From Rhabdophis nuchalis (taxonomy: Eukaryota > Chordata > Lepidosauria > Squamata > Natricidae), in NCBI GenBank assembly GCA_039707465.1, contig CM077658.1, positions 16,635,574-16,699,573 on the forward strand: a DNA stretch of 64,000 nucleotides, given 5' to 3'. Shown piece by piece: positions 42,236 to 53,734 of the stretch. Numbering within the stretch: position 1 is the stretch's first letter; every line of letters starts with the position of its first letter. A program made the position numbers and the translations under genes. Under the pieces are notes generated by a model. It worked only from the letters and a program-made list of their open reading frames with translations, did not search any database and was not told the DNA's origin.

Positions 42236-42670
42236 CTATCTCTAAATAAGCCAATTAAAAAGTAGTATTTGTACTCTCACTAGCAGCATTCCAATAAATT
42301 GATTTTGAATTCTAATGAAATGGCGTTTTTTCTATGTTTCAGTGGTGTTCATTTATAAAAACCCACATTGGTTCATATGAAATATAAAGGCTGGGTGTAT
42401 AGATCACAATAAAATATAGTCTCTTTCATTTTGGGTTATTGAGTGAATTACATTTGGATTTTCAATTGCTGGGTTCAGTTCCAAGTGGGCAAGAAGACAC
42501 CGGAAACATGGTGGCTGCTTGGAAAGGTGGTTTAATAGAGCAGAACCATTACACACATGGTCCTGGTGCAGCTGAACACCTGGAGTGGAGAGTGAGTGTC
42601 ATCCACATCAGAACCTCCCCCACTCCTGCGGCAAGGGCAGGCCATTGGTTGCTGTAGGGCTCATGTGCAC
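42236..42670. other. Intergenic, no feature assigned
   Basis: 42480-42660 looks like an interspersed element fragment but I cannot name it. Confidence 0.3.
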
Positions 42671-42679
42671 ATCCATAAT

Positions 42680-42940
42680 TTGTCCATTAAAAAGCTAGAC
42701 TATTTTGGACATGTGATGCGACATCCAGAAAAATACGGCATCCTTCACTTAATCCTCCAGGGAAAAATTGAAGGCAAACGAGGTCCAGGCAGAAGAAGGA
42801 CATCATGGCTTCAAAACCAAAGGTTTGGCTGGTTTGGATAAAACTCAGCAGCTCTTTTTCATGCGGCTGTGGACAAAAATAGGATTGACAACATGATTGC
42901 CAATGCTTCATGACCGATATGGCACAAGAAGAAGAAGAAG
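42680..42940 (+). mobile_element. RTE-like (non-BovB) LINE, ORF C-terminus
   Basis: Encodes DYFGHVMRHPEKYGILHLIL then [20 protein letters not shown], a typical RTE-type LINE ORF end, then a (GAA)n tail. Opposite strand to the copy at 4818. Confidence 0.7.
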
Positions 42941-43122
42941 AAGAAGCTTTCAGACATCCCAAGTAGGTGGAGTGATGGGCAGGAAGCTCATTGAATTGAA
43001 CTTAAGTGTAATGGTTAAGAAGAGGCACAAGAGGGCCCTTTTAAGCTGAATTCGTTATCAACAACAGCTATTTGGCCAAGATACGTAAGTCATGATTATC
43101 TGCATGACCACCTCCTGCTGCC

Positions 43123-43123
43123 A

Positions 43124-43186
<63 letters not shown>

Positions 43187-43235
43187 GATAATGATAATGA
43201 TAATGATGATAATGATAATAATAAAATAATAATAA

Positions 43236-43285
<50 letters not shown>
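43123..43285. repeat. (AAT)n and (GATAAT)n microsatellite
   Basis: TAA triplets with an internal hexamer block. Confidence 0.95.
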
Positions 43286-43286
<1 letters not shown>

Positions 43287-43685
43287 TTTAATTTATATAC
43301 CGCATCCTCTCCCCTGGGGGACTCGGAGCGGTGCACAGGGAAATTAAAATAACTATAAAAATACATAAATAGAATGAATAAAAACAGATTAAACTAGATT
43401 ATCCCTGCGCTAAAATCCCCAAATATATATTATCTAAAATCCCTTTCACCCTATTAGATGGAGACTAACCAAGGCCGGCCAAGCAGAAAAAGTGTGTTTT
43501 AAGTTTTTGACGGAAGGAGCGGAGGTCCGTAGTTGTTCTGATATCGGGGGGAAGGTCGTTCCAGAGGGCCGGGCCCACCACAGAGAAGGCCCTTCTGGGC
43601 ATCGCCCACTGGCATAGCCTAGTGGACGGCACCCGGAGAAGTCCCTCTCTGTGGGAGCGAATCGGCCGTGCGGATGTATGAGGCA
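43286..43685 (-). mobile_element. L2-like LINE 3' end, minus copy
   Basis: The minus strand encodes a GRAFSVVGPALWNDLPPDIR-like ORF end; the 3' end is 'tttatataccgcatcctc' read in reverse. Confidence 0.8.
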
Positions 43686-43697
43686 AATACCTCCCAC

Positions 43698-44163
<466 letters not shown>

Positions 44164-44600
44164 TACTTTATTCATAAAACATGAAACTCAGCCAACTGAA
44201 CATTTAAAAATGCATATTACAAATACTATTGACTGGTGCTAATGGTTGATACAGTTTGCTGCCAGCATCCTAGTTATCAACCAAGTATCTTCGTAGAATA
44301 TAGGATGTTCTAAGTAGCGCCTTTTTTTGCAGTTCCGCTGGTGTTATTGCAGGAAGCTGCAATTTGCTGAGATATTTATTAAAATTATTGGACATGGTGC
44401 CAAGTGCCCCGATGACAATGGGTGTCACTGCGACATGCTTCATCCATAGCCGTGTGGTTTCGATGGCCAGGTCGCGATATTTCATGATTTTTTCTAGTTC
44501 TTTTACTTCGACTCTGGCATCTCCAGGAACAGCGATATCAATGAACTGTACACTTCGGCCCTCTACAACCATGATATCTGGTGTGTTGTGCTCCAAATGA
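44164..44600 (-). mobile_element. R4/Dong-like LINE 3' end with restriction-like endonuclease remnant
   Basis: An open 108-codon minus-strand frame (44270-44596) encodes a C-terminal endonuclease-like segment: TPDIMVVEGRSVQFIDIAVP fits PD-X12-D, followed by KELEKIMKYRDL, VTPIVIGALGTM and LLRTSYILRRYL. This is typical of LINEs with a restriction-enzyme-like endonuclease (R4/Dong group). The upstream part is missing and the tail is an ATT repeat. Confidence 0.7.
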
Positions 44601-46205
44601 TGGTCTGTTTGTAATTATTATTATTATTAATAATAATAATAAAGAACTTAAGGAAACTTAAAAGACTGAGATGCAAAACAAACTTCAAAAATAAGTGGTA
44701 TACAACCAACAACCTCTTCTGGCCAAGGCCCAATCTAGGGACTATCACTGTTTATCTCACCCAGATCTTTTGTGGATAGGAATGTTCTTGACTTACAACC
44801 ACAGTTGGGACTGTAACTCTTCTTGCCAAGCAAGGTGGTTGTTAAGCCACATTTTCTACCCAACAATCACCTGCGAGAACTTCGTATTTTTTTCTTTTGG
44901 CCGATGCTCATCTTGTGTTGTTTTTGTTCTATGATTTGATTGAGTGTGAATAGAGGATGGAACTTCAATGCATTTGTCTTTGACACAGCAAGAGATAGCC
45001 ACGGGATGTGGCCAAAGCTACTTTTTTGCTTTGGCTATCCTCATCTGATATTTCTAAGCAATTTGGAAAGATGAAAGTGCTTTCAATTGATCAGCAAAAT
45101 TAAGGTCTTTACAAGCAAACTCATACAATAATAATCTCTTAACACCAAGTCCATGTCGGTGGCATGTGGAGTGTATGGTTTTTTTTTAAAAAAATGATAA
45201 CTCTATTAAAAGAGGTACTATTCTATCAGGAAGTAGCATATGTTAAAAGCATAATTTAGAATACACGCAGCTTATTAAAAATAATTGGCTCTTTCTCATA
45301 AATATAATTCAATACTGCCTACAAATCAGTTTTCTGTTCATCCAACTTCTTTTTTTTTTTAGTGTTCTGAGACATCTGCTTTGTCATAATGGATCATTAA
45401 TTATCAAAATTCTTTGCTCATCACAAACAAGTCAATAGTTTTATTCCTAAATTGCACTAAACTTTGGCTTACTGGATACGTTCAGCAACACTCCAAGTGA
45501 AAAACTCATTCAACAAACCACAGTATTGTGGGTTACATGAACATAACCTAAAAAAGGACCCCAAATATCTAAACAGTTTCCCAAACTTTAAAGAAAAATT
45601 TACTCAAAAGAAAGCAGTCAAAGCAATGTCAGTTTTTAATTCTTGACCTCAAGCTAATTAAAAAAATTAAATAAACAGCTCAGTTTCTGAAATGTAATAC
45701 TATTGTAAATTTCATCAAATAACTTCCATTTAGTGCTTCCTACAAAGTACCCTCAATTTTCATGGCTGAGTGATCTTCTGGAAATTATTTTGATTTCTGG
45801 ATTGCCAGAATTCATGTTTTGGGTTTTATTAAAAAAACTGGATTTCTTCAAGAGACACAACTCAGGGATATTTTTACATACAGTTCTGTTGAGTTCCCCA
45901 GCATGGAAACTCAACATTTGATGAGTACAGATGCTGACTATCTTCAAAGTTAAATACAGAGGACCAACATTTTCCGAAACTACACAATATCATTTTAATG
46001 CAATTTGGAGCTTCAAGAGGAATGACTCAGTCTTAGAGGACCCAATCAAAATTGGCTTGAAGGATAGTTCTCCGTTATTGCTAAAACAAGTAACAGATGG
46101 AGTGGAGCATAAAGTTAGCTCTCTTGCTAGTCCATGAATGACCCAGTCTTCTTTGTCGTTTTCAAAAGTGCGACAGCTTTTAAAGGGAAGTCGTCCATGG
46201 AGCAA
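44601..46205 (-). other. Intergenic and PLEKHF1 3' UTR
   Basis: Mostly repeat-free after 44660. Minus-strand AATAAA signals lie at 45825-45830 and 45440-45445 and could end the PLEKHF1 transcript. No other gene is seen. Confidence 0.5.
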
Positions 46206-47012
46206 TCAACTGTGGAAAGATGACCAGCTCATATCCGATGTGTAAAATTCTGTCTCAGCTGGCCACTGTTCCAGTTTGTCTTCATCAGATCTGTCGCTTT
46301 CATCCCCGCTAGAAACCTCATAGCCAGAGGGAGAAGGAACTGATTTTGCCACATCTCCAGATTCCTTCTTTTTGGCTACCAGCTGCTTGTAGCAAAGATT
46401 GCAAACCCTCAATGGTTTGGAGGAGAGCCGAGGCATGAGGAAACGCTGGCGCGAACAGTCGCCACACACCACGAAGCCACACTTTCGACAGTGGTGCCTT
46501 CGGATGAGTGCCGAGAATTTGGTGTGGGTGCAACGCATGCAGATATCTGTTGCCTTATCCGGAATCCAAGGGGCTGCGTATTCCGTCGGGGGCTGCTGCC
46601 CTGTTTTGGACAAAAGGTGCCGAATGCATTCTTCCAGGTGGCTGACCCACTCTTTGCGCTCGGTCAGCGAGGCGGCCGAAACCACAAAGGATTTCTTGGA
46701 GGTCTTGATCATCCATCGGTTCTTCATCTGCAAGGTGTCCGGCAGAATATCCAGAGTGATCTCATCCAGAGGGATGATGTGCTGGCAGCTGTACTTCCGT
46801 TTGTTGATCAAAATACTGCCGTACACCAGGATGTCGTTGAAAAGGAAGAAAATCCGGGGCTTGGCTTTCTTGCGGCATTCTTTGGTCAAAATCCCTTCGC
46901 CCAAAAGGACCCTTCCTGGCACGGCTAAGGGCTGGCCGGAGGTCCCAAAGCAGTTCTCCACTGCGGCAATCCGTTGAGTGTTGATCTCCGTATTAGCCAG
47001 GTAGTCTACCAT
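46206..47012 (-). CDS. PLEKHF1: PLEKHF1 (phafin-1), PH and FYVE domain protein
   Basis: A 268-residue protein in a single coding exon, starting MVDYLANTEINTQRIAAVEN and ending MSWSSFHS, both close to human phafin-1 (279 residues by memory). The PH domain covers about 35-131 (AKPRIFFLFNDILVYG ... KEWVSHLEECI). The FYVE zinc finger covers about 149-212, with WIPD, RRHHCR (171-176) and all eight zinc ligands (C158, C161, C175, C178, C183, C186, C204, C207). An acidic-serine tail follows. The protein binds PI3P on endosomes/lysosomes and is linked to autophagy and lysosomal apoptosis. The start codon is 13 bases into the exon, behind acceptor tttttttgcag (exon begins 47025). It is convergent to C19orf12, as I recall it in human. 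No break is seen. Confidence 0.97.
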   Translation of the reverse strand: MVDYLANTEINTQRIAAVENCFGTSGQPLAVPGRVLLGEGILTKECRKKAKPRIFFLFNDILVYGSILINKRKYSCQHIIPLDEITLDILPDTLQMKNRWMIKTSKKSFVVSAASLTERKEWVSHLEECIRHLLSKTGQQPPTEYAAPWIPDKATDICMRCTHTKFSALIRRHHCRKCGFVVCGDCSRQRFLMPRLSSKPLRVCNLCYKQLVAKKKESGDVAKSVPSPSGYEVSSGDESDRSDEDKLEQWPAETEFYTSDMSWSSFHS

Positions 47013-47025
47013 CTTGAGAAGTCAC
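47013..47025 (-). other. PLEKHF1: PLEKHF1 5' UTR part of the coding exon
   Basis: Thirteen bases between the AG acceptor (47026-47027, reverse) and the ATG. The long T tract in front is a good pyrimidine tract. Confidence 0.75.
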
Positions 47026-47079
47026 CTGCAAAAAAACCCCAAAGATTAAATGACAAGATCATGTACGATTTGTTCTACA

Positions 47080-47190
47080 GCAGGGATGTCAAACTCAAAG
47101 CCCAGAGGCCGGATCTGGCCTGTGGGGTCCTCAAATCTGGCCTGGGCTGGAAACAGCAACAGACCAGCCCATGGTGCCTCTAGCAGCCAA
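47080..47190 (+). mobile_element. hAT-like end fragment
   Basis: 'cagggatgtcaaactcaaag' and 'ggatctggcc', one end only. Confidence 0.5.
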
Positions 47191-47194
47191 AGTG

Positions 47195-47350
47195 GGGCAC
47201 GCTCCAACAGTGGAAGTTTTTAAGAAGATGTTGGACAGCCATTTGTCTGTAGTGGTATAGGGTTTCCTACCTAAGCAGGGGGTTAGACTAGAAGACCTCC
47301 AAGGTCCCTTCCAACTCGGCTATTCTATTCCTATTCCTATTCCTATTCTA
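47195..47350 (+). mobile_element. CR1 LINE 3' end with (ATTCC)n tail
   Basis: 'agatgttggacagccatttg', 'gactagaagacctccaagg' and an (ATTCC)-rich tail. Confidence 0.85.
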
Positions 47351-47593
47351 TTCCATTCTATATCTGAGCTTCATCTTCAGTATCTGTCCTTCCAAAAACC
47401 AGCCTCTAATAGCCACCTATATATAGACTTGTGTGGACCTCCCATCAGAGTCTTAAAGTGGCGATACCATAGATACAATGAATCAGCCTCAATGCATCAA
47501 TTACATTGCATCAGCTTACATATTACAGCTTACAACCTTTCATTAGCTGGCAGCTATTAAATCCTCATTACCTGTCAAAACTGCTTACATTAG

Positions 47594-47905
47594 AGCAGGG
47601 CTGTCAAACTCAATTTCACTGAGAGCCGAATCAGGCTTGTGTTTGAATTGGGGGAGGGCATGTCTAGCTCAATGTTCCTCGTGTTGGGAGCACCTGTAGC
47701 AACCCCAAGCACTCTTCCAGAGAAAATGAACCCACAAGCTGTTCTCAGCCTGAACAGGTAGCGAGCATGGTCGACTCATGGCTGCTGCTGTGTTTAAATA
47801 TTTTCAGAGGGCTTATTTTCGGGGGAGGGCTTATTTTAGCGCATGGGCTCAAAAGTCCAATTGGGCTTATTATCCGGGGAGGTCTTATTTTCAGGGAAAG
47901 AGGGC
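47594..47905 (+). mobile_element. hAT-like end and a 'GGGCTTATTTTC' MITE fragment
   Basis: 'cagggctgtcaaactcaatt' begins one remnant. At 47805-47900 direct 'gggcttattttcggg'-type repeats mark another miniature element. Confidence 0.45.
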
Positions 47906-48650
47906 AGTAAAGAGACATTGTTCTACTCTCCTTTGGGTGTATGAGAGTTCCTTGGTTTTTTTTTTTAAAAAGGGACTCTCATTCACAGATTGTCCCTCCT
48001 CAATATAAGATTTCTAAAACAGGATCATCTCCATCTTACATTTTTCCATGTAAGAATCCATAAGACCCTCAGCAAACGTCATTAGGCAGCCCAAGCTCCA
48101 AGGATTTAGATGTCACATTTTGTTTGTTTGAACAAAGCTTAGCGCAGGTCTCAAGCAAAACCCTCTGAAATATGGCAAGGGGGAAATATGAGTCATTTCC
48201 TCATGAACAAAGGTAAATTGAAGTTCACGGAGAATGTTCCCATATTTTTCTTCCAGAGACAAACACAACTGCTAATATAATGGGTCGTTGGCAAAGAAAT
48301 ACGAAAGCCCTATTGGGCAGGTTTCTTATTTGCAAAGAGTGTGTAAATAAGCATTTTTTTTTAAAAAAAGAGACTTTTGTGTATGTTACATCCCTAAGTG
48401 ATAGGTATAACAGAGTGTAATAGGGACATCGGCATCTTAAGAAAGGAAGAAACAGAACAATAAGGTTCTAACCAATGAAAAGTCTACAGCACACAATCTC
48501 AATCTTGTGGTTTGTTATATCCGGCTCGCAAACATACGTGCCAGCCTGCTATTCCTTTTGTCATGGAGGGTAGAAATGTATTTGCAGTGATAAGTCTTGA
48601 GTTGCAAAAGATTGGGCATTCAATAGAATTTAGCTCTAGAAGACCTTCCG
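47906..48650. other. PLEKHF1 intron, no feature seen
   Basis: No repeat family or exon is recognised. Confidence 0.35.
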
Positions 48651-48655
48651 ATTCT

Positions 48656-48808
48656 AAGGAAGGAAAGAGAATAGAGGGAGGATGAGGGGAAGGGAGAGAA
48701 GGAGGAAGGAAGGAGAATAGAGGGGGGAAGGGAGAGTGGGAAGACAATAGAGAGAGGGGGAAAGGAAGGAAGGAAGGAAGGAAGGAAGGAAGGAAGGAAG
48801 GAAGGAAA
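48656..48808. repeat. Purine-rich tract with (GGAA)n
   Basis: GGAAG/GGGGA units ending in a pure GGAA run (48764-48808). Confidence 0.92.
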
Positions 48809-48809
48809 T

Positions 48810-49680
48810 TTTGTAAAAAGCATTTAGCTAACTATTTTATTCACCTTCTGGAAATCATTTGCAGGAACTGACTTAAAACGTTCCAGCTCTTCAATTATAG
48901 GCAGGCAATTATTCTCCTCCCCAAACAGTGCTTTAAAGGCTTCATTTAAATTTCTGGAAAGTTTGTCTTTAAAACAAGAGAGTGCCAGTTCTTTGGCTTG
49001 AGCCCCGGCAGAGGTCTTGAAGGGCTAAAAGGGGCCCTTTCACAGCAGAGTCCTGCATGTTCCTTCTTAGAAATAAGGCTTCCCGTTTCGGCCGGGCTTC
49101 CTTCCCAGAGCCTGCAGAATTGGCGGCTCTCGTCATATGGATCGCTTGGGCAAAAGTCAAGGAAACTATTGTGATGGCTTTAGCCAATCCAAAGCCTGGG
49201 ATGAAAGGTTTTGTAAGAACCCTTTTCTTTTTTTGCAATATAACTAGTCTCTTTGAATTGGAAAGCCAACCACTGCTGGAAAAAAACCAAAAACACAACT
49301 CAAAACCCACAGCTCCTTCATAACTGAGTGCTTTGAAAGTAAAAAAGGAGAATATATATTTTTTTTGCAGGAAAAAAAATGAGGTCACACATTTGCACAC
49401 GACTTGCATTGTAGTTTATATATGGCTGTGGCTTTAGTGCAGCTTTTCCCACATCCTTTGACTGTTAATTTTAACTTCCATACTTTCCTCCCATCCAGCA
49501 TAACTATGATGGCTAAGAGATACACCAGACGAACGATATAAAACTCCGAGGTGAGAAAGACTTGGGAGCGTGTTAGAAGATCCGAGCCTTTGCGGCTTAT
49601 TCAACAAACCAGGGTTAAAGTATATCATCGTCATGCAGTGCAGGTAGTCCTCACAACGGTTCACTTAATGACCGTTCAAA
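48810..49680. other. PLEKHF1 intron, low-repeat sequence
   Basis: The apparent open frames at 48969-49409 (minus) and 49057-49323 (plus) overlap one another and match nothing I know. I see no gene. Confidence 0.35.
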
Positions 49681-49685
49681 GTTAC

Positions 49686-49765
49686 TGTTCTGACTGAGGC
49701 TTCCTGAGAGCATGAAGCAAACCCCGTGTCCCGACAAAAACCCCTTTTATTAATTTTATTCACTT
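49686..49765 (-). mobile_element. LTR 3' end fragment
   Basis: 'tgttctgactgaggcttcct' and 'gagcatgaagcaaa' match the end of the LTR at 18539. Confidence 0.65.
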
Positions 49766-49892
49766 TAAACACCTCTATGTTTTTAGGAATAAGAATGAAG
49801 CTTGATCCAGGTTTATGTAGCGTACAGTACTTATCACTGATAAAGGCATCAGGTGACTTACACTCTCCCCAAATCTCAGATTCCAATAATGG

Positions 49893-50235
49893 ATAAATGT
49901 AAAGATTCCCCTCGCACATATGTGCTAATCGTTCCTGACTCTAGGGCGGGGTGCTCATCTCCGTTTCAAAGCCGAAGAGCCAGCGCTGCCCGAAGACGTC
50001 TCCGTGGTCATGTGGCCGGCATGACTAAATGCTGAAAGCACACGGAACGCTGTTCCCACCAAAGGTGGTTCCTATTTTCCTACTTGCATTTTTACATGCT
50101 TTCGAACTGCTAGGTTGGCAGAAGCTGGGACAAGTAACGGGAGCTCACTCCGTTACACGGCGCTAGGGATTCGAACCGTCGAACTGCCGATCTTTCTGAT
50201 CGACAAGCTCAGCGTCTTAGCTATTGAGACACCAA
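49893..50235 (-). mobile_element. Sauria-type SINE, full length
   Basis: Tail 'taaatgtaaagattcccctc', body 'gaagagccagcgctgcccga' and head 'agcgtcttagctattgagac'. Well preserved. Confidence 0.9.
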
Positions 50236-50790
50236 AGAATCAGGACTCTCTGTAAAATTGCAGCTCAGAAGATTTATTCAAGCTTATTACATAAAAATCT
50301 AGTTTGACTCTTAATGATAGCTCGGCAAGCCACTGGAATTTCAATGTGTATTTTTCCTTTGTTTGAATATTATATATTCTTTCAGGTTTCATTCATAGGC
50401 TGACCTTTGGATGAATGAATCCAGTGTCCTGAAATGGAATTGTAAAGGATGGTTTTGTGTAAATGGGGTTTGGGGTTATTATTTTTTTCCACTGGGAGTT
50501 GCAACCTTGCAACTCCTTATCTGCAGATAAGCCTCCCAATCTCAAGAAGATATGAACAGAAAGGGGGAAAAGAAATCTTGTAGCTCCTTATCCACAGGGA
50601 GAGATAGCTAGGTGAAATGGTGACCATATCTCTTCACCAAACAAATAAAACCCAAGTTGTATTTATCTTACCGCTGCTTAAAAAGGCCACATCATTTCAA
50701 AGAATTGTATGCAGATATATTTTGGAAGGAAGAGTAGATATAAATATTGGCCTTCTCTATTAACATAAACGGACTTCTTATGTTAGATTA
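50236..50790. other. PLEKHF1 intron, no feature seen
   Basis: AT-rich unique sequence. Confidence 0.35.
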
Positions 50791-50797
50791 TTTTACA

Positions 50798-50865
50798 GGT
50801 AGTCCTCGATTTATGACCACAATTGGGCTCAAAATTTATGTTGCTAAGTGAGAAACCTGTTAGAA
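50798..50865 (+). mobile_element. MITE end ('AGTCCTCGATTTATGACC')
   Basis: 'caggtagtcctcgatttatg' and 'gttgctaagtgagaaacc', truncated by the CR1 that follows. Confidence 0.65.
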
Positions 50866-50871
50866 TAAAAC

Positions 50872-51063
50872 AGAACAAAACAAAATAACAGAGTTGGAAG
50901 GGGCCTTGGAGGTCTTCTAGTCAAACCCCCTGCCTAGGCAGGAAACCCTACACCACTTCAGACAAATGATTGTCCAACCTCTTCTTAAAGACTTGCAGTG
51001 TTGGAGCATTCACAACTTCTAGAGGCAAGCTGTTCCACTGATTAATTGTTCTCACTGTCAGGA
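50872..51063 (-). mobile_element. CR1 LINE 3' end
   Basis: 'agagttggaaggggccttgg' and 'aggtcttctagtcaaacccc', then the coding remnant. Confidence 0.85.
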
Positions 51064-51232
51064 AATTTCTCGGGCTGAAAAAAGGCTCAAAAACGGGGAG
51101 TGCAAAGCCAAAAAAATGGCTGCCGGGTGGGCGGGGCTTCAGCAATATTCGTTCTATAAGATGCATACTCATTTTCACCCCCTTTTGGGAGACAAAAAAA
51201 GGGCGTCTTATAGTCTGAAAAAAACGGTAGAA
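51064..51232. mobile_element. MITE end of the 17470 family
   Basis: 'gggcgtcttatagtctgaaa' and 'aacggta' correspond to the right end of the element at 17470-17766. The left part is joined to CR1. Confidence 0.5.
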
Positions 51233-51462
51233 ATACCATAGGAAAGGCTGGTTGCTATTAGCTCAGAAATCAGAGGATGAGTCACGAAACGAAGCCCGGC
51301 CTTCTCTGTGTGTCACTTGGGCAGAATGACTAAGAGTATTTATCTTCCCTGGGGAGGTGTGGTGGTGGGGAATCCCTTTTTGTCTGCTCTGCAATTCCAC
51401 CAGCTTCCGAAGAAACTTCCTGAGCCAAGCGGGACTGAGACGGAATCGTTAAAGGTTTAGAG

Positions 51463-51600
51463 CAGGGGTGTCAAACTTGATTTCATTGAGGGCTGCGTCA
51501 GGGTTTGTGTCTGACCTTGGGGGACCAGGGTGGGCTCCTTCCTTCTTGAGCAATCCCAACTCCTTTCTGCAGAGGCTTACCTATTTGTGCCAAATTCTGC
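51463..51600 (+). mobile_element. hAT-like end fragment
   Basis: CAGGGGTGTCAAACTTGATT, one end only. Confidence 0.5.
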
Positions 51601-51664
51601 CATTATTTCAAAATGATAGGAAAAAGGGAAAGGGGAAAAAAAAAAGTTTGTAACTCTAAATTAG

Positions 51665-52022
51665 GGGGATGTGGTGGCTCAGTGGCTAAGATGCTGAGCT
51701 TGTTGATCGAAAGATCGGCAGTTTGGTGGTTCAAATCCCTAGCATCATGTAATGAGGTGAGCTCCTGTTACTTGTCCCAGTTTCTGCCAACCTAGGAATT
51801 CAAAAGCATGTAAAATGCGAGTAGAAAAATAGGAACCACCTTTGATGTGAAGGTAACAGTGTTCTATGCATCTTTGACGTTTAGTCATGCCGGCCACATG
51901 ACCACAGAGACGTCTTCGGACAGCGCTGGCTCTTCAGCTTTGAAACGGAGATGAGCACTGCCCCCTAGAGTCAGGAATGACTAGTATATATGTGCGAGAG
52001 GAATCTTTACCTTTACCTTTAG
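51665..52022 (+). mobile_element. Sauria-type SINE, full length, sense
   Basis: The tRNA-like head has an A-box region 'tggctcagtggctaagatg' and a B-box 'ggttcaaatccc'. The body and the BovB-like tail 'tgcgagaggaatctttacct' follow. This is the best complete copy in sense orientation. Confidence 0.93.
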
Positions 52023-52299
52023 CTCTAAATTGGGCAGAAAAGGTAGGGATTCTTCTTCTCACTGCTTAGATTTGCAGGGCGATGGATTTAACCCTCTGAT
52101 TATGAAAAACCTATTATTCTGTCCATCTTCCATCAGCTGACACTTTTTTTTCATTTCATAGTCAATTCAACCATTGTATGCCAGCCTCGTCCCACTCTCT
52201 TGTTGCTGGCATCTCTCTGCCAACAGAAGAATGCGCCTTACAAAGCAAGCTCTCTACTTCACAATATCTATGTACTACCAACACTCTCACATCTGTTTC

Positions 52300-52580
52300 G
52301 TTGCTGGTAACCTTCCACTGGGTGAAATGATGCATCTTAAGGCAACCTCAAATGAACTAACTTAAAGAATGCATCCAAAGACCAAAACCTATGGAATTCA
52401 AATTGGGCAAAGTTGTGGCCATTTAATGTTGCTGTACTGCTATGGACAACTTTTCCAATGCTCTCTGCCAGTTTCCTGCAAGGAACGTCACTGGGGAAGC
52501 CAGCAGGAAGTCAGAAGTCAGTCCTGTTGCCGCTGTGTTCATTTTGTTTCTCTATTTAGGGAAATACATATTTCTGAAGC
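52300..52580. repeat. Segment shared with C19orf12 intron 1
   Basis: See 30480-30835: same order of 'taaccttccactgggtgaaa', 'gggcaaagttg' and 'gaagccagcaggaagtcaga'. Confidence 0.55.
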
Positions 52581-52589
52581 CAAGACAGG

Positions 52590-52935
52590 TTGTCTAAGGT
52601 AAAGGTGAAGGTAAAGGTTCCCCTGCACATATGCGCTAGTCATTCCTAACTCTAGGGGATGGTGCTCATCTCAGTTTCAAAGTGAAAAGCCAGCGCTGTC
52701 GGAAAATGTCATTATGGTCATGTGGCCGGCATGGACTAAATGCCGAAGGCGCATGGAGCACTGTTACCTTCCCACCAAAGGTGGTTCCTATTTTTCTACT
52801 TGCATTTTTATGTGCTTTCGAATTGCTCAGTTGGCAGAAGCTGGGACAAGTAACAGGAGCTCACTCCATTACGCGGTGCTAGGGATTCAAGCCACCAACC
52901 TTTCTGATTGACAAGCTCAGTGTCTTAGCCTCCAC
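52590..52935 (-). mobile_element. Sauria-type SINE
   Basis: Reverse copy from 'aaggtaaaggttcccctgca' to 'agctcagtgtcttagcc'. Confidence 0.9.
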
Positions 52936-53452
52936 AAATTGTGTAGAACCCATTAAATTAACCCTCAATCTCAACAGAGTGGTTGGAAAAAAGGCTGAAA
53001 CCTTTATGACCTGTTATGTTTCTTCCTATTTTACTGGTGATGTTCTTTAAGACAGTTATTTGGGCACTTGGGGAAGGGAAGGTCTGAGTATTTGTGTGAC
53101 TCAGGCTGATGTGAAAGGCAGAGAAGTCCAGTCCTCTGCAGTTGAGATTAAGTTTAAGTCACTTTCCATGACAGGAAGAGGGACTTTCATCAGAAGTCTC
53201 CTTTGAGATTAACGTCACTGCTTTCTTAGAAGACACTGGACGCAACACAAGTTTTTGCTTTGTGTCTACCAATCTTTTAGATTTTAGAATGTCTATTCGT
53301 TTTCAAGTTGGTGTCCTCCAAACTTCAGTTCCTAGCCAGCACTCTTTCATGTAAGGATTATGGAAGTAAAAACTAGAGCGGTCTCAGGATGAGTAAAGCT
53401 CTCTTCCATTATTTGAGCAAGATATCTAAATATCTTGTCCACTGCTTCTTGT

Positions 53453-53668
53453 CCTGCCCTCAGGTGCTTTGGAGAAGAGCTTGACCCCCTCTTCTTTGTG
53501 GCAACTCCTGAGATATTGGAAGACTGCTATCATGTCTCCCCTGGTCCTTCTTTTCATTAAACTAAACATACCCGATTCCTGCAACCGTTCTTCATGTTTT
53601 AGGCTCCAGTCCCCTAATCCTCTTTGTTGCTCTTCTCTGCTCTCTTTCTAGAGTCTCTGTTGAAGTTG
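53453..53668 (-). mobile_element. CR1 LINE coding remnant
   Basis: 'ctgctatcatgtctcccctg' and 'ttgttgctcttctctgc' in reverse orientation; the 3' end is missing. Confidence 0.75.
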
Positions 53669-53734
53669 GAACTATATGATATGGGGGTGGGTGGGGGTGG
53701 AATGCATTGCATTTAAAGCCCCTTTTTCTTCTCC

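Noticed and set aside
43058..43366. Leucine/isoleucine-rich frame resembling a membrane protein
   Set aside because: Translation of the AAT repeat plus the end of an L2-like LINE.
46399..46977. Plus-strand frames of 145-192 codons over PLEKHF1
   Set aside because: They are antisense shadows of the conserved PLEKHF1 coding exon.
48969..49409. A 146-codon minus-strand frame in the PLEKHF1 intron
   Set aside because: No recognisable family and no splice context; it overlaps an equally open plus-strand frame.
51665..51760. A tRNA gene
   Set aside because: The A- and B-box-like motifs belong to the head of a Sauria SINE and there is no full cloverleaf. No true tRNA gene was found.
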